Source of the DNA: JBKEAJ01 sp047974415 | GTDB taxonomy: Bacteria > Bacteroidota > Bacteroidia > Bacteroidales > Prolixibacteraceae | Length of the DNA: 64,000 bases | Direction: 5' to 3' | NCBI GenBank assembly: GCA_047974415.1 | Contig: JBKECH010000011.1 | Coordinates: 22,666-86,665 of the forward strand | Shown here: one piece after another, positions 7,701-16,173 of the stretch | Layout of the letters: each line of letters opens with the position of its first letter | Position numbering within the stretch: the stretch's first letter is position 1 | Position numbers and translations under genes: made by a program | Notes under the pieces: model-generated | Databases searched by the model: none | Told to the model about the DNA's origin: nothing | What the model saw: the letters and a program-made list of their open reading frames with translations, nothing else

Positions 7701-8639
7701 TTAGAACTTGTAACCTGATAGAACCTGCTTTATAGGCAGTCGCTTCCTACCAGGTAGTTGTAGTTCCTTTATATTGATATATCCGTCGCAAGTCGATATC
7801 TTCATGTAGGTTTTGTTGTCTGTAAAAAGGGTGCCTGCTGGTTCTTTGTGCTCGATTATTTCTGCGTTGACGTCGTAAATCTTTAAGGAGATATCCTCTC
7901 CACATGTGTTTTTAATGTTTGTCCATGCTGTGGGATACGGCGAGAGGCCTCTGATAAAATTATGTATATCCTCAGTTGTTTGCTCCCAATTAATCTGGCA
8001 GTCCTCCTTAAATATCTTTGGAGCAGGTATTAATTTTTTTTCTTGCACATTTTGTATTTTAGGCTCGATGTCTTCATTGGCAAAAGATATTAAAGTCTCT
8101 AAAACCAAGTCAGCTCCGACATTCATAAGTTTATCGTGCAATGTCCCCACATTATCATCATCTGTGATATTTACTTCTTTGTGCGATATAATTTTCCCTG
8201 TGTCTATTTCTTTCTCTATGAAAAAAGTAGTTACTCCAGTTTTTTTCTCCCCATTGATAATTGCCCAATTTATTGGGGCTGCGCCTCTGTATTGAGGCAA
8301 TAACGATGCGTGTAAATTAAAGGTTGGACGTAGACTCCAAACGGATTCTGGTAACATTCTAAAGGCAACGACCACGCAAATGTCGGCATTTAACCCTTTT
8401 ATTCTCTCGGAAAATATAGGGTCTTTCAGGTTTTTGGGTTTTAGAATGTTTAACCCTACAGACTCGGCGTAGCACGCGACTTCTGAACTTTGAAGCTTTC
8501 TACCTCTTCCTGCCGGTTTGTCTGCAGCTGTGACAACACCAACAATGTTGCATTTGCTTTCTACCAAGTGCTTTAAAACTCCTGTTGCAAATCCAGGAGT
8601 GCCCATAAACACTATCCTTAAGTCCTTGTAATTAGTCAT
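7701..8639 (-). CDS. fmt: Methionyl-tRNA formyltransferase
   Basis: A 312-residue enzyme that transfers the formyl group of 10-formyl-THF to initiator Met-tRNA. The N-terminal Rossmann domain begins RIVFMGTPGFATGVL; the catalytic loop shows FNLHASLLPQYRGAAPINW (His110, Ser112, Arg118) and EKEIDTG with Asp146. The C-terminal OB-fold domain contains LSPYPTAW and the terminal GRKRLPIKQVLSGYKF. Length matches the family. Confidence 0.96.
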   Translation of the reverse strand: MTNYKDLRIVFMGTPGFATGVLKHLVESKCNIVGVVTAADKPAGRGRKLQSSEVACYAESVGLNILKPKNLKDPIFSERIKGLNADICVVVAFRMLPESVWSLRPTFNLHASLLPQYRGAAPINWAIINGEKKTGVTTFFIEKEIDTGKIISHKEVNITDDDNVGTLHDKLMNVGADLVLETLISFANEDIEPKIQNVQEKKLIPAPKIFKEDCQINWEQTTEDIHNFIRGLSPYPTAWTNIKNTCGEDISLKIYDVNAEIIEHKEPAGTLFTDNKTYMKISTCDGYINIKELQLPGRKRLPIKQVLSGYKF

Positions 8640-8792
8640 ACCTTTCTGTTTTGTAGCTTAAGAAGCTTGTCGCCTCTTATTCTAGTGCTGATTGAAAACG
8701 GTTTATACAAGAATAGAATGTAGGTTTCCGTTCACAGTCCACAAAATTAGAGATTTTTTTGATGTGTCTTATAAATCAAAGAAATTATTTTT

Positions 8793-8962
8793 AACCCAGA
8801 TTGTGCATTGGAATGCTGTAGCGAGGGCTTCAAACCCGATAAAACAAGGGCTCTGGTGAACAAAGCGTAGCATTGCTGCGGTGGGCGAAACAAAAGCAAG
8901 TAGTGCGTTTGTTTTGAAGAGATTAGAGCATGTAGCAGGTAAGCTAATGCATATACTGGGTT
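8793..8962 (+). repeat. F2 intergenic repeat, copy A (170 bp)
   Basis: The element starts AACCCAGATTGTGCATT and ends AATGCATATACTGGGTT, giving imperfect terminal inverted repeats that match at 13 of 17 positions. The best conserved core across copies is GATAAAACAAG, then CTCTGGTGAACAAAGCG. Other copies lie at 29671-29840 (same strand) and 33160-33326 (opposite strand). No open reading frame is conserved among the copies. Confidence 0.7.
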
Positions 8963-9090
8963 AAATGCTATCATCCGAAATTATATTTTTTTAGGACGCA
9001 CAAATGCCCGAAGAATTCCTACTTTTGTTTTTATCGCAGAGCCTTGTGTTTGTCAATGTTTGATTGAGTAAAATACCGGACCGCTAAACA

Positions 9091-9233
9091 GTGTCTGTCC
9101 ATAATATCGGGATTCTGAGCGAGAGAGTTAAATATCAAGGCTTGTGAAACTTTGTGAATTGGGAGTTTACTTGTGTAAATGACTAATTCGCAAAGTGAGC
9201 ATAACGCAGATATTGGACTTTATAGACAGAATC
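9091..9233 (+). repeat. F1 intergenic repeat, full copy 2 (143 bp)
   Basis: Left end GTGTCTGTCCATAAT; right end GGACTTTATAGACAGAATC followed by TA. The interior contains TTTGTGAATTGGGAGTTTAC and its partner arm ending AATTCGCAAAGTG. The base pair before the left end is CA rather than TA. Confidence 0.85.
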
Positions 9234-9464
9234 TAAAGATACATGCTTGTGAATTAGGCTTATTTCACTGAAAGGTGTTACATTTGAATCGAGTTTTTTA
9301 ACATGCACCTAGGTTGGTGAAAAACTTGGAATTCTGTAGTAACCTAAAGAGCCTGTTTTTTAATTACTTGTCACAATATGCAGTGGGGAAAGCTTGTAGA
9401 ATTAGGGATTATTATGGGGATTGGGAACAAATATCAAGGATAAAAATAGATAAATTGAAAAGAG

Positions 9465-9845
9465 ATGAAGATAGATATAAAAAATGAGGAGCTTGAGAAA
9501 GTTCAGGTAATCGGCGACAGAGTTTTAATTAAACCTATTAATAAGAATTCTAAGACCAAAAGTGGTTTGTATTTACCTCCAACAGTTTCGGATAAGGAGA
9601 TACTGAACAGTGGTTATGTCATAAAAGTTGGACCTGGTTACCAGATACCTACAGACGAGACAGACGAACCATGGTCTAAAAATAATACCAGAACAAAGTA
9701 TATGCCCCTGCAAGCAAATATAGGAGATTTGGTGGTTTTCCTCTCTAAAAGTTGTTGGGATATAGAGTTTAACGAAGATAAGTACATAATAGCACCACAC
9801 GGTTCAATTTTAATGCTTGTTAGAGATGAAGAATTATTTTCTTGA
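9465..9845 (+). CDS. Co-chaperone GroES-like (Cpn10 family) protein
   Basis: A 126-residue protein in which the GroES pattern is visible: VQVIGDRVLIKPINKNSKTK, GLYLPPTVSD in place of the mobile-loop segment, GYVIKVGPGYQIP, IGDLVVFLSKS and YIIAPHGSILMLVRDEE. It is longer than GroES (about 95 residues) because of an insertion with EPWSKNNTRTKYM between the strands. There is no groEL next to it, so this is the separate GroES-family protein seen in Bacteroidota rather than the canonical groES. Whether it contacts GroEL is not known from sequence. Confidence 0.8.
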   Translation: MKIDIKNEELEKVQVIGDRVLIKPINKNSKTKSGLYLPPTVSDKEILNSGYVIKVGPGYQIPTDETDEPWSKNNTRTKYMPLQANIGDLVVFLSKSCWDIEFNEDKYIIAPHGSILMLVRDEELFS

Positions 9846-9877
9846 CCTATATTGGTCATAGAATAGTTCTTTTTTTG

Positions 9878-9885
9878 TAGATTTG
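9878..9885 (+). promoter_or_regulatory. Probable -7 promoter box (TAGATTTG)
   Basis: TAGATTTG matches the Bacteroidota -7 consensus TAnnTTTG. The nearest upstream TTG (9852-9854) is 23 bases away, slightly long. If this box is used, transcription starts after 9885, which rules out GTG at 9885 as start codon of the DUF349 gene and favours ATG at 9915. A small inverted repeat TGACC-N6-GGTCA (9843-9858) overlaps the upstream stop codon and could be an operator; this is speculative. Confidence 0.45.
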
Positions 9886-9914
9886 TGGGTGATGAAATTA
9901 AATTAATTGATATT

Positions 9915-11897
9915 ATGGGATTTAATGATAATGACGGCGATGTAAGAGAAAACGCTGAAGCTACTGTAAACAATACTGTAGCAGAGGGTTGTATGAGTGG
10001 GTCTGAGAACTTAGGTTCTACCGAATCGGAGGAAAAAGAGGCGGAGGATTCAGTCCAAAATAGCGAGACTGAGCCTGTTGCGGTGAAAAAAACATGTGAT
10101 GAGGCATCCGATGATGGAATAACCCCGTCAGATAAGACTAATATGACTGACAATAAAGCTAGTGCTATGGGTATTGATTACAATACATTAGATTACGTAG
10201 AATTGGTTAATGCTCTTCGTGATGTAATTGCAAGCGGTGAAAACCACATGCATATACAAAGTCAAATAAAGATAATACAAAGTGTATTTTACAGCAAGCT
10301 TAGAGAAGAGAGAAAAATAGAACGCGAAAAATACATCGAGCTAAATGGCGATGATAACGATTATGAAATCGAACCAAATGTGTATGAGATAGATATCAAA
10401 AGGTTTGTAAAAGAGTATAAAGCCCGAAAAGCACAAGATAGAGAAAAAGAAAATGCTGATAAAAAAGAAAACTATAAGAAGAAATTAGCAATAATAGAAG
10501 AAATAAAACAACTTGTCGAAAAAGAAGAGACCTTAAATAAGACCTTTAGCGAATTCAGAGATTTGCAAGAAAGTTGGAGACAGATCGGAGATGTCCCTCA
10601 AGCCAATGTAAAAGACGTGTGGCGACTGTATCATTTTAACGTGGAATTGTTTTATGATTATGTGAAAATAAATAGAGAGCTTCGAGAATTAGACCTTAAG
10701 AAGAATTACCAGAGGAAAATACGCATCTGCGAAGAAGTCGAAAAGTTGAACGAGGAAGATAATGTAAATAAGGCATTTAATGAGCTTCAACGTTTTCACG
10801 AACAATGGCGAGAAATTGGTCCTGTTCCTCGGGAGGTGAATGAAGAAGTTTGGGAGCGGTTTAGAGCGGCAACTAAGGTTATAAACAATAAGAATCATGA
10901 GTTTATAGGTTCAAGAAGAGAGGAAGAGAAGGAAAACCTTGAAAAAAAAGAGGCACTATGTGCGAGGGTGCAGATATTGCTTGATAAGCTTCCCGAAAAA
11001 CCAAAAGATTGGGATCTTGCGACCGAAAGCATTATCGCAGTTCAGAAAGAATGGAAAACTGTTGGTCGTGCACCCAGAGGCGATCACGAGAAAATTTGGA
11101 AGCACTTTAGAAGTCTATGTGATACCTTTTTTGAGAAAAAAAGAGACTTTTTTTCGGAGCAACGAGATGAGAAAGATAAAAATTATAAACTAAAAATAGA
11201 ACTTTGCGAAAAAGCCGAGGAACTCCAAGACAGTACCGACTGGGGGCGCACAACAGATAAGTTGATTCATTTGCAAAAAGAGTGGAAGAATATAGGCTCT
11301 GTAGAGCGAAAAGTAAGCGACAAGGTTTGGAAGCGCTTTAGAGCTGCTTGTAATAATTTTTTTGATAGAAAGAAAGTAGAGTTTGCTTCCTCTGTTGAAG
11401 AAGAACAGAAAAATCTCGAAAAGAAACTTCAGGTTATAGAAAAAGTGAAAGCGCTAAGATCAACAGGTGAAAACGAACAAGACTTCGAAGCTTTGAAAGA
11501 GCTACAAGATGAGTGGAATGCCGTTGGCTTTGTGCCATTTAGGGAGAAGGATACAGTGTACAAGACCTATAATGAGGCACTTGATATAGCATTTTCTAAT
11601 CTTCGAATAAATAAACAGGAACAGAAAATAATTGACTTAACCAGCAAGATTAAAGGTGGAGGACTGAATGAAAATCAGATCTATAGGGAGCGAGAGAAAT
11701 TGAGCAATAAATTGAAGCACCTTGAAGAAGAAAAAAATGTTCTGGATAATAATGTCGGCTTTTTTGCAAACACTAAGAATGCAGAGTCCCTTATTAATGA
11801 GGTCAATAGAAAAGTTCAGGATATAGAAAGTCAGATATTGTCCATTAAAGAACATTTGAAAATTATAGATCAATCTTTGGTGGAAGATGAAGATTGA
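9915..11897 (+). CDS. DUF349 repeat protein
   Basis: A ~660-residue acidic protein. A low-complexity N-terminus (about 120 residues, rich in Asp, Glu, Ser) leads to at least five DUF349 repeats, each with the core E.W..IG.VP......VW..F: ESWRQIGDVPQ, EQWREIGPVPRE, KEWKTVGRAPRG, KEWKNIGSVERK and DEWNAVGFVPFR. A coiled-coil C-terminus follows. The function of the family is unknown. I chose ATG at 9915 over GTG at 9885 because a promoter-like TAGATTTG overlaps the GTG. An F1 repeat begins 24 bases after the stop. Confidence 0.85.
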   Translation: MGFNDNDGDVRENAEATVNNTVAEGCMSGSENLGSTESEEKEAEDSVQNSETEPVAVKKTCDEASDDGITPSDKTNMTDNKASAMGIDYNTLDYVELVNALRDVIASGENHMHIQSQIKIIQSVFYSKLREERKIEREKYIELNGDDNDYEIEPNVYEIDIKRFVKEYKARKAQDREKENADKKENYKKKLAIIEEIKQLVEKEETLNKTFSEFRDLQESWRQIGDVPQANVKDVWRLYHFNVELFYDYVKINRELRELDLKKNYQRKIRICEEVEKLNEEDNVNKAFNELQRFHEQWREIGPVPREVNEEVWERFRAATKVINNKNHEFIGSRREEEKENLEKKEALCARVQILLDKLPEKPKDWDLATESIIAVQKEWKTVGRAPRGDHEKIWKHFRSLCDTFFEKKRDFFSEQRDEKDKNYKLKIELCEKAEELQDSTDWGRTTDKLIHLQKEWKNIGSVERKVSDKVWKRFRAACNNFFDRKKVEFASSVEEEQKNLEKKLQVIEKVKALRSTGENEQDFEALKELQDEWNAVGFVPFREKDTVYKTYNEALDIAFSNLRINKQEQKIIDLTSKIKGGGLNENQIYREREKLSNKLKHLEEEKNVLDNNVGFFANTKNAESLINEVNRKVQDIESQILSIKEHLKIIDQSLVEDED

Positions 11898-11921
11898 TGT
11901 TTGGCAGGAAAATACTAATCG

Positions 11922-12078
11922 GTGTCTGTCTATAATGTAGGGAGTCTGAACTATAAAGTTAAATATCAAGGCGTGCCGTTCTGTTATACTGGGAGTTTGT
12001 GAATTGGGAGTTTACTTATGTAAATGACTAATTCGCAAAGTGAGCATAACGCAGATATTGGACTTTATAGATGGATTC
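11922..12078 (+). repeat. F1 intergenic repeat, full copy 3 (157 bp)
   Basis: The longest copy. Left end GTGTCTGTCTATAATGTAGG, right end GACTTTATAGATGGATTC followed by TA. It carries an additional GTTCTGTTATACTGGGAG stretch shared with copy 1 before the hairpin. It fills most of the gap between the DUF349 gene and the HU/SPOR gene, whose start is 28 bases beyond its end. Confidence 0.85.
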
Positions 12079-12106
12079 TAATTAATTCTATTTATAATAG
12101 TAGTAT

Positions 12107-13126
12107 ATGATGTTAGGAGATTTATTGTTTTCTATTTTAGAAAAGCAGAAGACTGTTGTTATTCCTCGTTTTGGAATAGTCGTAGAAAAGAGTGAGGGGG
12201 CTAAAATTATTTCAGGGAATGTGATTCCTCCATCTGCAAGTTACAGCTTTACTTGTAATAATGTTGATGATGATGGTGTCCTTGTCTCAAACTGGGCAAG
12301 GATAAATAATATTTCCTATAACGAGGCGCGCTTGGATATCAATAAACAGATTAAAGAATTAAGCATTGAACTGTTTGAAAAGAGGCATGCGCATATTGCA
12401 GGCTTTGCAAGCTTTAGCTTAACGGAAGACAACAAAACAGAATTTGCAATAGACAAATCTGTGCTAGAAGTAGAGGATTTTATAGACAAACCTATTGCAA
12501 TCTCGTCTGCAAGGAAAAAAAATAATAAGGTAATTGTAGAGGCGGAAAAAAAGAAGGAGAAGAAAGAGAAAAAATCAAATTCTAAAGAATCGAGAAAGCT
12601 ATTTATATTTCTGGGAATAATGTTCTTACTTGGGGCGTTAGTCGTCGGGTGGTTCTCAATACCAAGGAGCACACGTGATACTTATTTCCAAAAGGTAAAA
12701 CTGTCATTAACAAGTTTCGAAAGTAATTCGGAGTTTGCCGAAGTGTCTGATAATGATGTAGTTGTGGATTCCGTCGATACGGTGCTCTTAGATACAATAG
12801 TAGCAGATACGCTTGGAAGCTTAGACTCTGTCGGCGTTCCAGAACTTGGTGATAATGAATTGTATACATTGGAGATGTCAGGATATGAATACTTTGTAAT
12901 TGCAGGGCAGTTCAGCCTGCGCTCTAATGCCGAAAATTTGTACTGGAGTCTTAAGGATAAAGGTTATACGCCTATATTTTTGGGGAGGCGTTCGGGTCTC
13001 TATCAAGTAGCTATCGGAGGGTTTAAAAAACGTTTCTCGGCAGATAGTCTGGAACTGACACTGCGTTCGTCCGAAGAATTAAAATCATGTTGGGTGCTGG
13101 ATATTAATAACAATTCTGGTAATTAG
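12107..13126 (+). CDS. HU-CCDC81/SPOR domain protein
   Basis: A 339-residue membrane protein. Residues 1-115 look like the prokaryotic HU-like domain that precedes SPOR domains in Bacteroidota (TVVIPRFGIVVEKSEGAKI and AHIAGFASFSL). A very basic linker (about 145-165, KKEKKEKKSNSKESRK) precedes one membrane helix (about 166-184). The C-terminal SPOR domain (about 255-335: YFVIAGQFSLRSNAENLYW, GLYQVAIGGFKKR) should bind denuded peptidoglycan at division sites. Alternative start is Met2. The TAG stop shares its G with the first base of an F1 fragment. Confidence 0.85.
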   Translation: MMLGDLLFSILEKQKTVVIPRFGIVVEKSEGAKIISGNVIPPSASYSFTCNNVDDDGVLVSNWARINNISYNEARLDINKQIKELSIELFEKRHAHIAGFASFSLTEDNKTEFAIDKSVLEVEDFIDKPIAISSARKKNNKVIVEAEKKKEKKEKKSNSKESRKLFIFLGIMFLLGALVVGWFSIPRSTRDTYFQKVKLSLTSFESNSEFAEVSDNDVVVDSVDTVLLDTIVADTLGSLDSVGVPELGDNELYTLEMSGYEYFVIAGQFSLRSNAENLYWSLKDKGYTPIFLGRRSGLYQVAIGGFKKRFSADSLELTLRSSEELKSCWVLDINNNSGN

Positions 13127-13150
13127 TGTCTGTCCATAAAGTCGGGAGTG
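13126..13150 (+). repeat. F1 left-end fragment
   Basis: GTGTCTGTCCATAAAGTCGG followed by GAGTG matches the F1 left terminus over about 25 bases and then stops; the rest of the element is missing. The preceding TA and the first G form the TAG stop codon of the HU/SPOR gene. Confidence 0.7.
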
Positions 13151-13155
13151 TGGGT

Positions 13156-14484
13156 TTATACTCTTGGAAGGTCTATCCCCGTTATTTTCCTATATAGTTC
13201 GTAGGCATACACGTCTGTCATGCTAGTTATGTAATCCAATATTGATTGAGACATATGATATACAGAGTTGCTAGTGGGAGAGTACTGCTCTGGTATCATA
13301 GATAGAAGCTTTTTAGAGTTAAGTTGTTTAGGGTTTGTTACAGCATAGAAAAAATCGTTGAGTAGGGTTTTTATCACTCTGTGTCCTAGCACTTCGACTT
13401 CTACTACTTTTGGGTTATTATATATTTTCTCGACCGAAAATTGCCTGAGATCTTTACATTTTTCCAATATTTCAGTTTGTGTTGCCTCTATTAGCGCATG
13501 CTTAAAAGAGCCGTCAAGGATATTTTTTTCATTGTCGATGAAAGCAGTTGAGCATGAGTTTATCAATAGGCTTATTACTGATGCTCGCAAGTATGATATT
13601 CGTTCGTTATTGTCAGTTACTACACTGAAATTATTCTCTATCTCTCTTATTTTGTGTTTGTTGTCTTGAGTGTCCAAAAAGTTGAAAAAGATATCTTTGG
13701 TAGTATTGTAATCTAGGATTTTTAATTTGTAGGAGTCTTCCAAGTCCATAACTTGATAGCATATGTCGTCGGCAGCTTCCACTAAATATACCAAAGGGTG
13801 CCTTGCTCGTTTTATAGGTTCGTCGGACAGACTCTTGACAGACAGCATGTCTGCTATTTTTGTGTATGAATGTTTCTCGCTTTGAAAGAATCCGAATTTC
13901 TGCTTCGTCGCAAGTGTCGATTCAAACGGGTATTTTACCATTGATGCCAAGGTTGTATACGTTAGAGCAAAGCCCCCTTCTCGTCGTCCATTAAATTGGT
14001 GGCTGAGGTTTCTGAAGGCATTGGCATTACCGTCAAAATGAGTGAAATCGGCAAATTCGGCTTCGGTCATTTTATTTTCCAACTCCTTGCCATCTCCATT
14101 TTTGAAAAAATTAGCGATAGTATCTTCTCCAGAATGACCAAAGGGTGGATTTCCTAAGTCGTGTGCAAGGCAAGCTGCTGACACCACCGAATCTATTTTT
14201 TCGATTAGGGGGTTGTGCGGAATATCCTTCTTTTTTAGCAGGTGTTCTGAGACGATATGTCCTAAGGACCGGCCTACCGATGCTACTTCGAGGCTGTGAG
14301 TTAGTCGGTTGTGAACAAAAATGCTACCAGGCAGAGGAAATACCTGTGTTTTGTTTTGCAGACGCCTGAAAGGCGATGAGAAAATAATCCGATCGTAATC
14401 TCGCTGAAACTGAGTCCTATCATCTTGGTTATCAGTGTTTTTATTGCCAAGTCTTTGACTAGAGAGTAATTGTTGCCAGTTCAT
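13156..14484 (-). CDS. dgt: Deoxyguanosinetriphosphate triphosphohydrolase-like protein
   Basis: A 442-residue HD-domain enzyme that would hydrolyse dGTP (or other dNTPs) to the nucleoside and triphosphate. The metal-binding set is present: NRLTHSLEV (His63), CLAHDLGNPPFGHSGE (His108, Asp109, His117) and a further Asp in VEAADDICYQVMDLED. The N-terminal SPFRRLQNKTQVFPL is also typical of the family. It converges on the HU/SPOR gene. An F1 repeat lies 12 bases upstream of its start codon, so any promoter must be within or beyond that element. Confidence 0.93.
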   Translation of the reverse strand: MNWQQLLSSQRLGNKNTDNQDDRTQFQRDYDRIIFSSPFRRLQNKTQVFPLPGSIFVHNRLTHSLEVASVGRSLGHIVSEHLLKKKDIPHNPLIEKIDSVVSAACLAHDLGNPPFGHSGEDTIANFFKNGDGKELENKMTEAEFADFTHFDGNANAFRNLSHQFNGRREGGFALTYTTLASMVKYPFESTLATKQKFGFFQSEKHSYTKIADMLSVKSLSDEPIKRARHPLVYLVEAADDICYQVMDLEDSYKLKILDYNTTKDIFFNFLDTQDNKHKIREIENNFSVVTDNNERISYLRASVISLLINSCSTAFIDNEKNILDGSFKHALIEATQTEILEKCKDLRQFSVEKIYNNPKVVEVEVLGHRVIKTLLNDFFYAVTNPKQLNSKKLLSMIPEQYSPTSNSVYHMSQSILDYITSMTDVYAYELYRKITGIDLPRV

Positions 14485-14496
14485 TTTTGTTGATTA

Positions 14497-14641
14497 GTGT
14501 CTGTTCATAATGTTGGAAGTTTGAACTAGACAGTTAAATATCAAGGCTTGTCATTCTGTATAATTGAGAGCTTAAACTAGAGGATCAAGCCCCAAAAGGG
14601 TGGATTATTAACGCAGAGATTGGACTTTAATAGTCAGGCTT
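14497..14641 (+). repeat. F1 intergenic repeat, divergent copy 4 (145 bp)
   Basis: Left end GTGTCTGTTCATAATGTTGG and right end TTGGACTTTAATAGTCAGGC match the family, and TA flanks both sides (14495-14496, 14642-14643). The central hairpin has been replaced or has drifted (GATCAAGCCCCAAAAGGGTG). It lies upstream of dgt. Confidence 0.75.
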
Positions 14642-14704
14642 TAATTTTAAAAAAAGTATCTGCGTGCAATGTTAACACAGATACTGATGTTAAGCCCATA
14701 ATTA

Positions 14705-15082
14705 CTAAAAAGGTAATTCGTCATTTTTAGATGCTTCGTGGGGGATATCATTTTCAGAGTATGCAGGAAAAGGAGCTGAGTCTATGTCTCCTTGATTTGC
14801 ATTTGCGCCCATCTTCTCAATGCGCCATGCGTTTATGTTGTGATACCATTTGCCGTTGAATTCTCTTGATTCAAGGTTAAAAAATACTTCAACGATGTCG
14901 CCTGTGGAAATGTCGTTTACGAGAGAGGTCTTGTCGCCAAAAAGAGTAAAACAAACATTTTTTGGAAATTGCTCGTCTGTTTCAATTATAAACTCTTGTT
15001 TTTTCCATTCCTTGCCTGCCTTGCTAGTGCCCGATTGTTCTTCAAGCACTTGTGTTAATTTGCCTTTTACACTTAGTGTCAT
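14705..15082 (-). CDS. DUF3127 domain protein
   Basis: A 125-residue protein matching the Bacteroidota-restricted DUF3127 family: SVKGKLTQVLEEQSG, WKKQEFIIETDEQFPKNVCF, VEVFFNLESREFNGKWYHNI and INAWRIEK, followed by a ~35-residue acidic, low-complexity tail ending NDELPF. The strand pattern and the acidic tail with a hydrophobic tip resemble single-stranded-DNA-binding OB-fold proteins, so a nucleic-acid role is possible but unproven. Confidence 0.8.
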   Translation of the reverse strand: MTLSVKGKLTQVLEEQSGTSKAGKEWKKQEFIIETDEQFPKNVCFTLFGDKTSLVNDISTGDIVEVFFNLESREFNGKWYHNINAWRIEKMGANANQGDIDSAPFPAYSENDIPHEASKNDELPF

Positions 15083-15165
15083 TTATATAAGGTTTTGTAA
15101 ACAATATTAGCCATTATAGATTGACTACAATGGCTAACAATTATATTATTAATAATACATATTCA

Positions 15166-15312
15166 GTGTCTGTTCTATGGTGTTTAGAGTCATAGATAGA
15201 AAATCAAGCATCGAAAGGTTGCGTAATTTTGTGTATTAATAGTTTCTAGTGTAAATTACGAATATTCAAAATTACGCATAATACAAATGTTGAGCTTCCC
15301 ATAGCTGGGCTC
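15166..15312 (+). repeat. F1 intergenic repeat, diverged copy 5 (147 bp)
   Basis: Left end GTGTCTGTTCTATGGTGTTT pairs with right end CCCATAGCTGGGCTC: where other copies have ATAAT/TTTATAG, this one has CTATGG/CCATAG, a paired change that keeps the stem. The interior hairpin is different in sequence (GCGTAATTTTGTG and CAAAATTACGC) but again palindromic. It ends at TA, two bases after the FKBP stop codon as read on the minus strand. Confidence 0.65.
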
Positions 15313-15315
15313 TAA

Positions 15316-16059
15316 TTATTTTGCGCTGTCGTCAGCTTTTACTATGTCTAATAGTTCAATTTCAAATATCAATGCACTGCCAGCCTTTATAGGGCTACCT
15401 GGTCTTACATTTTTACCGTATCCTAGATCTTGAGGGATATATATTTTCCATTTTGAACCAACGGGCATTAGCATAAGTGCTTCGGAGAATCCTTTTACCA
15501 CGCCATTTACATTGAATGTGGCAGGCTCGCCTCTGTCAATAGATGAGTCAAACTTTGTTCCATCGATTAGAGTTCCTGTGTAGTTTACTTTTACATCCTC
15601 TCCACTTGCGGGAACAGCTCCAGTACCTTCTTTAAGAATCTCGTATTGTAGACCCGATTCTGTTACTATTACGCCGTCTCTTTTGGCATTCTCTGTTAAA
15701 AAGGCATCTCCTTTCTTTATATTGGCATCGTAAACCTTATCTGTCATTCTCTGTGCATAAGTTTGTATTACGGTATTAGCTTGTTCGGGTGTCAGCTGAG
15801 AATTCTCTAGGTTTTCTAAATCTTTCTCGGACAGTAGGGTTTTGATTGCCGACATTACTATGTCCATATTTAGGTTTTCTTTTTCAGGGAGTGAATTTAT
15901 TTGTTGATTTCCACCTCCACCTATAAACAGACCTATTGCATAACTCACTGAGTCAGTTTCGGTTTTCAGAGATACTGTGTCACTTACGCTATTGTTGGTG
16001 CATGCTGAGATTGCTCCAGCTGACAATAGAACTAGGATTGCTAAAAGATTCTTTTTCAT
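15316..16059 (-). CDS. FKBP-type peptidyl-prolyl isomerase lipoprotein
   Basis: A 247-residue periplasmic or outer-membrane folding factor. The lipoprotein signal ends GAISAC (Cys20). Residues ~35-130 form the helical FKBP N-terminal dimerisation domain (SVSYAIGLFIGGGG, DIVMSAIKTLL). The PPIase domain (about 140-240) shows VKVNYTGTLIDGTKFDSS, RGEPATFNVNGVVKGFSEAL and GSKWKIYIPQDLGYG, with the usual aromatic and Asp residues of the active cleft. It resembles FkpA/Mip architecture. It sits downstream of lptD on the same strand, fitting a role in outer-membrane protein folding. Confidence 0.92.
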   Translation of the reverse strand: MKKNLLAILVLLSAGAISACTNNSVSDTVSLKTETDSVSYAIGLFIGGGGNQQINSLPEKENLNMDIVMSAIKTLLSEKDLENLENSQLTPEQANTVIQTYAQRMTDKVYDANIKKGDAFLTENAKRDGVIVTESGLQYEILKEGTGAVPASGEDVKVNYTGTLIDGTKFDSSIDRGEPATFNVNGVVKGFSEALMLMPVGSKWKIYIPQDLGYGKNVRPGSPIKAGSALIFEIELLDIVKADDSAK

Positions 16060-16173
16060 TTGTTTTGTTTTATATTCATTTTAAATAATATCATTTTTTA
16101 TAAAAAACTCCGCAAGATACACCGAATATTTGTCATACTAAAATTGAACGTGAGTCAATTTGTTAATTCAGAT

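Larger units (their letters stand above)
8640..9464. other. Long intergenic region with two repeat elements
   Basis: About 825 bases lie between fmt and the GroES-like gene. I see no convincing coding sequence. The region holds one F2 repeat (8793-8962) and one full F1 repeat (9091-9233). The remainder (8640-8790, 8965-9090 and 9236-9464) is AT-rich with no recognisable RNA gene; a TACTTTTG box at 9020-9027 resembles a -7 element but no gene follows it closely. Confidence 0.6.

Noticed and set aside
8747..8974. A 75-codon minus-strand reading frame
   Set aside because: It lies across the F2 repeat, is not conserved in the other two copies and has no recognisable domain.
8640..9464. A possible tRNA or small RNA gene in the long intergenic region
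   Set aside because: No cloverleaf, CCA end or other recognisable RNA signature was found; the repeats explain most of the structure.
9843..9858. TGACC-N6-GGTCA as a regulator-binding site
   Set aside because: Arms of only five bases overlapping a stop codon; no neighbouring regulator gene. Mentioned only as a possibility.
9885..9914. GTG start for the DUF349 protein
   Set aside because: It overlaps a TAGATTTG promoter box; ATG at 9915 is more likely, though the GTG cannot be fully excluded.
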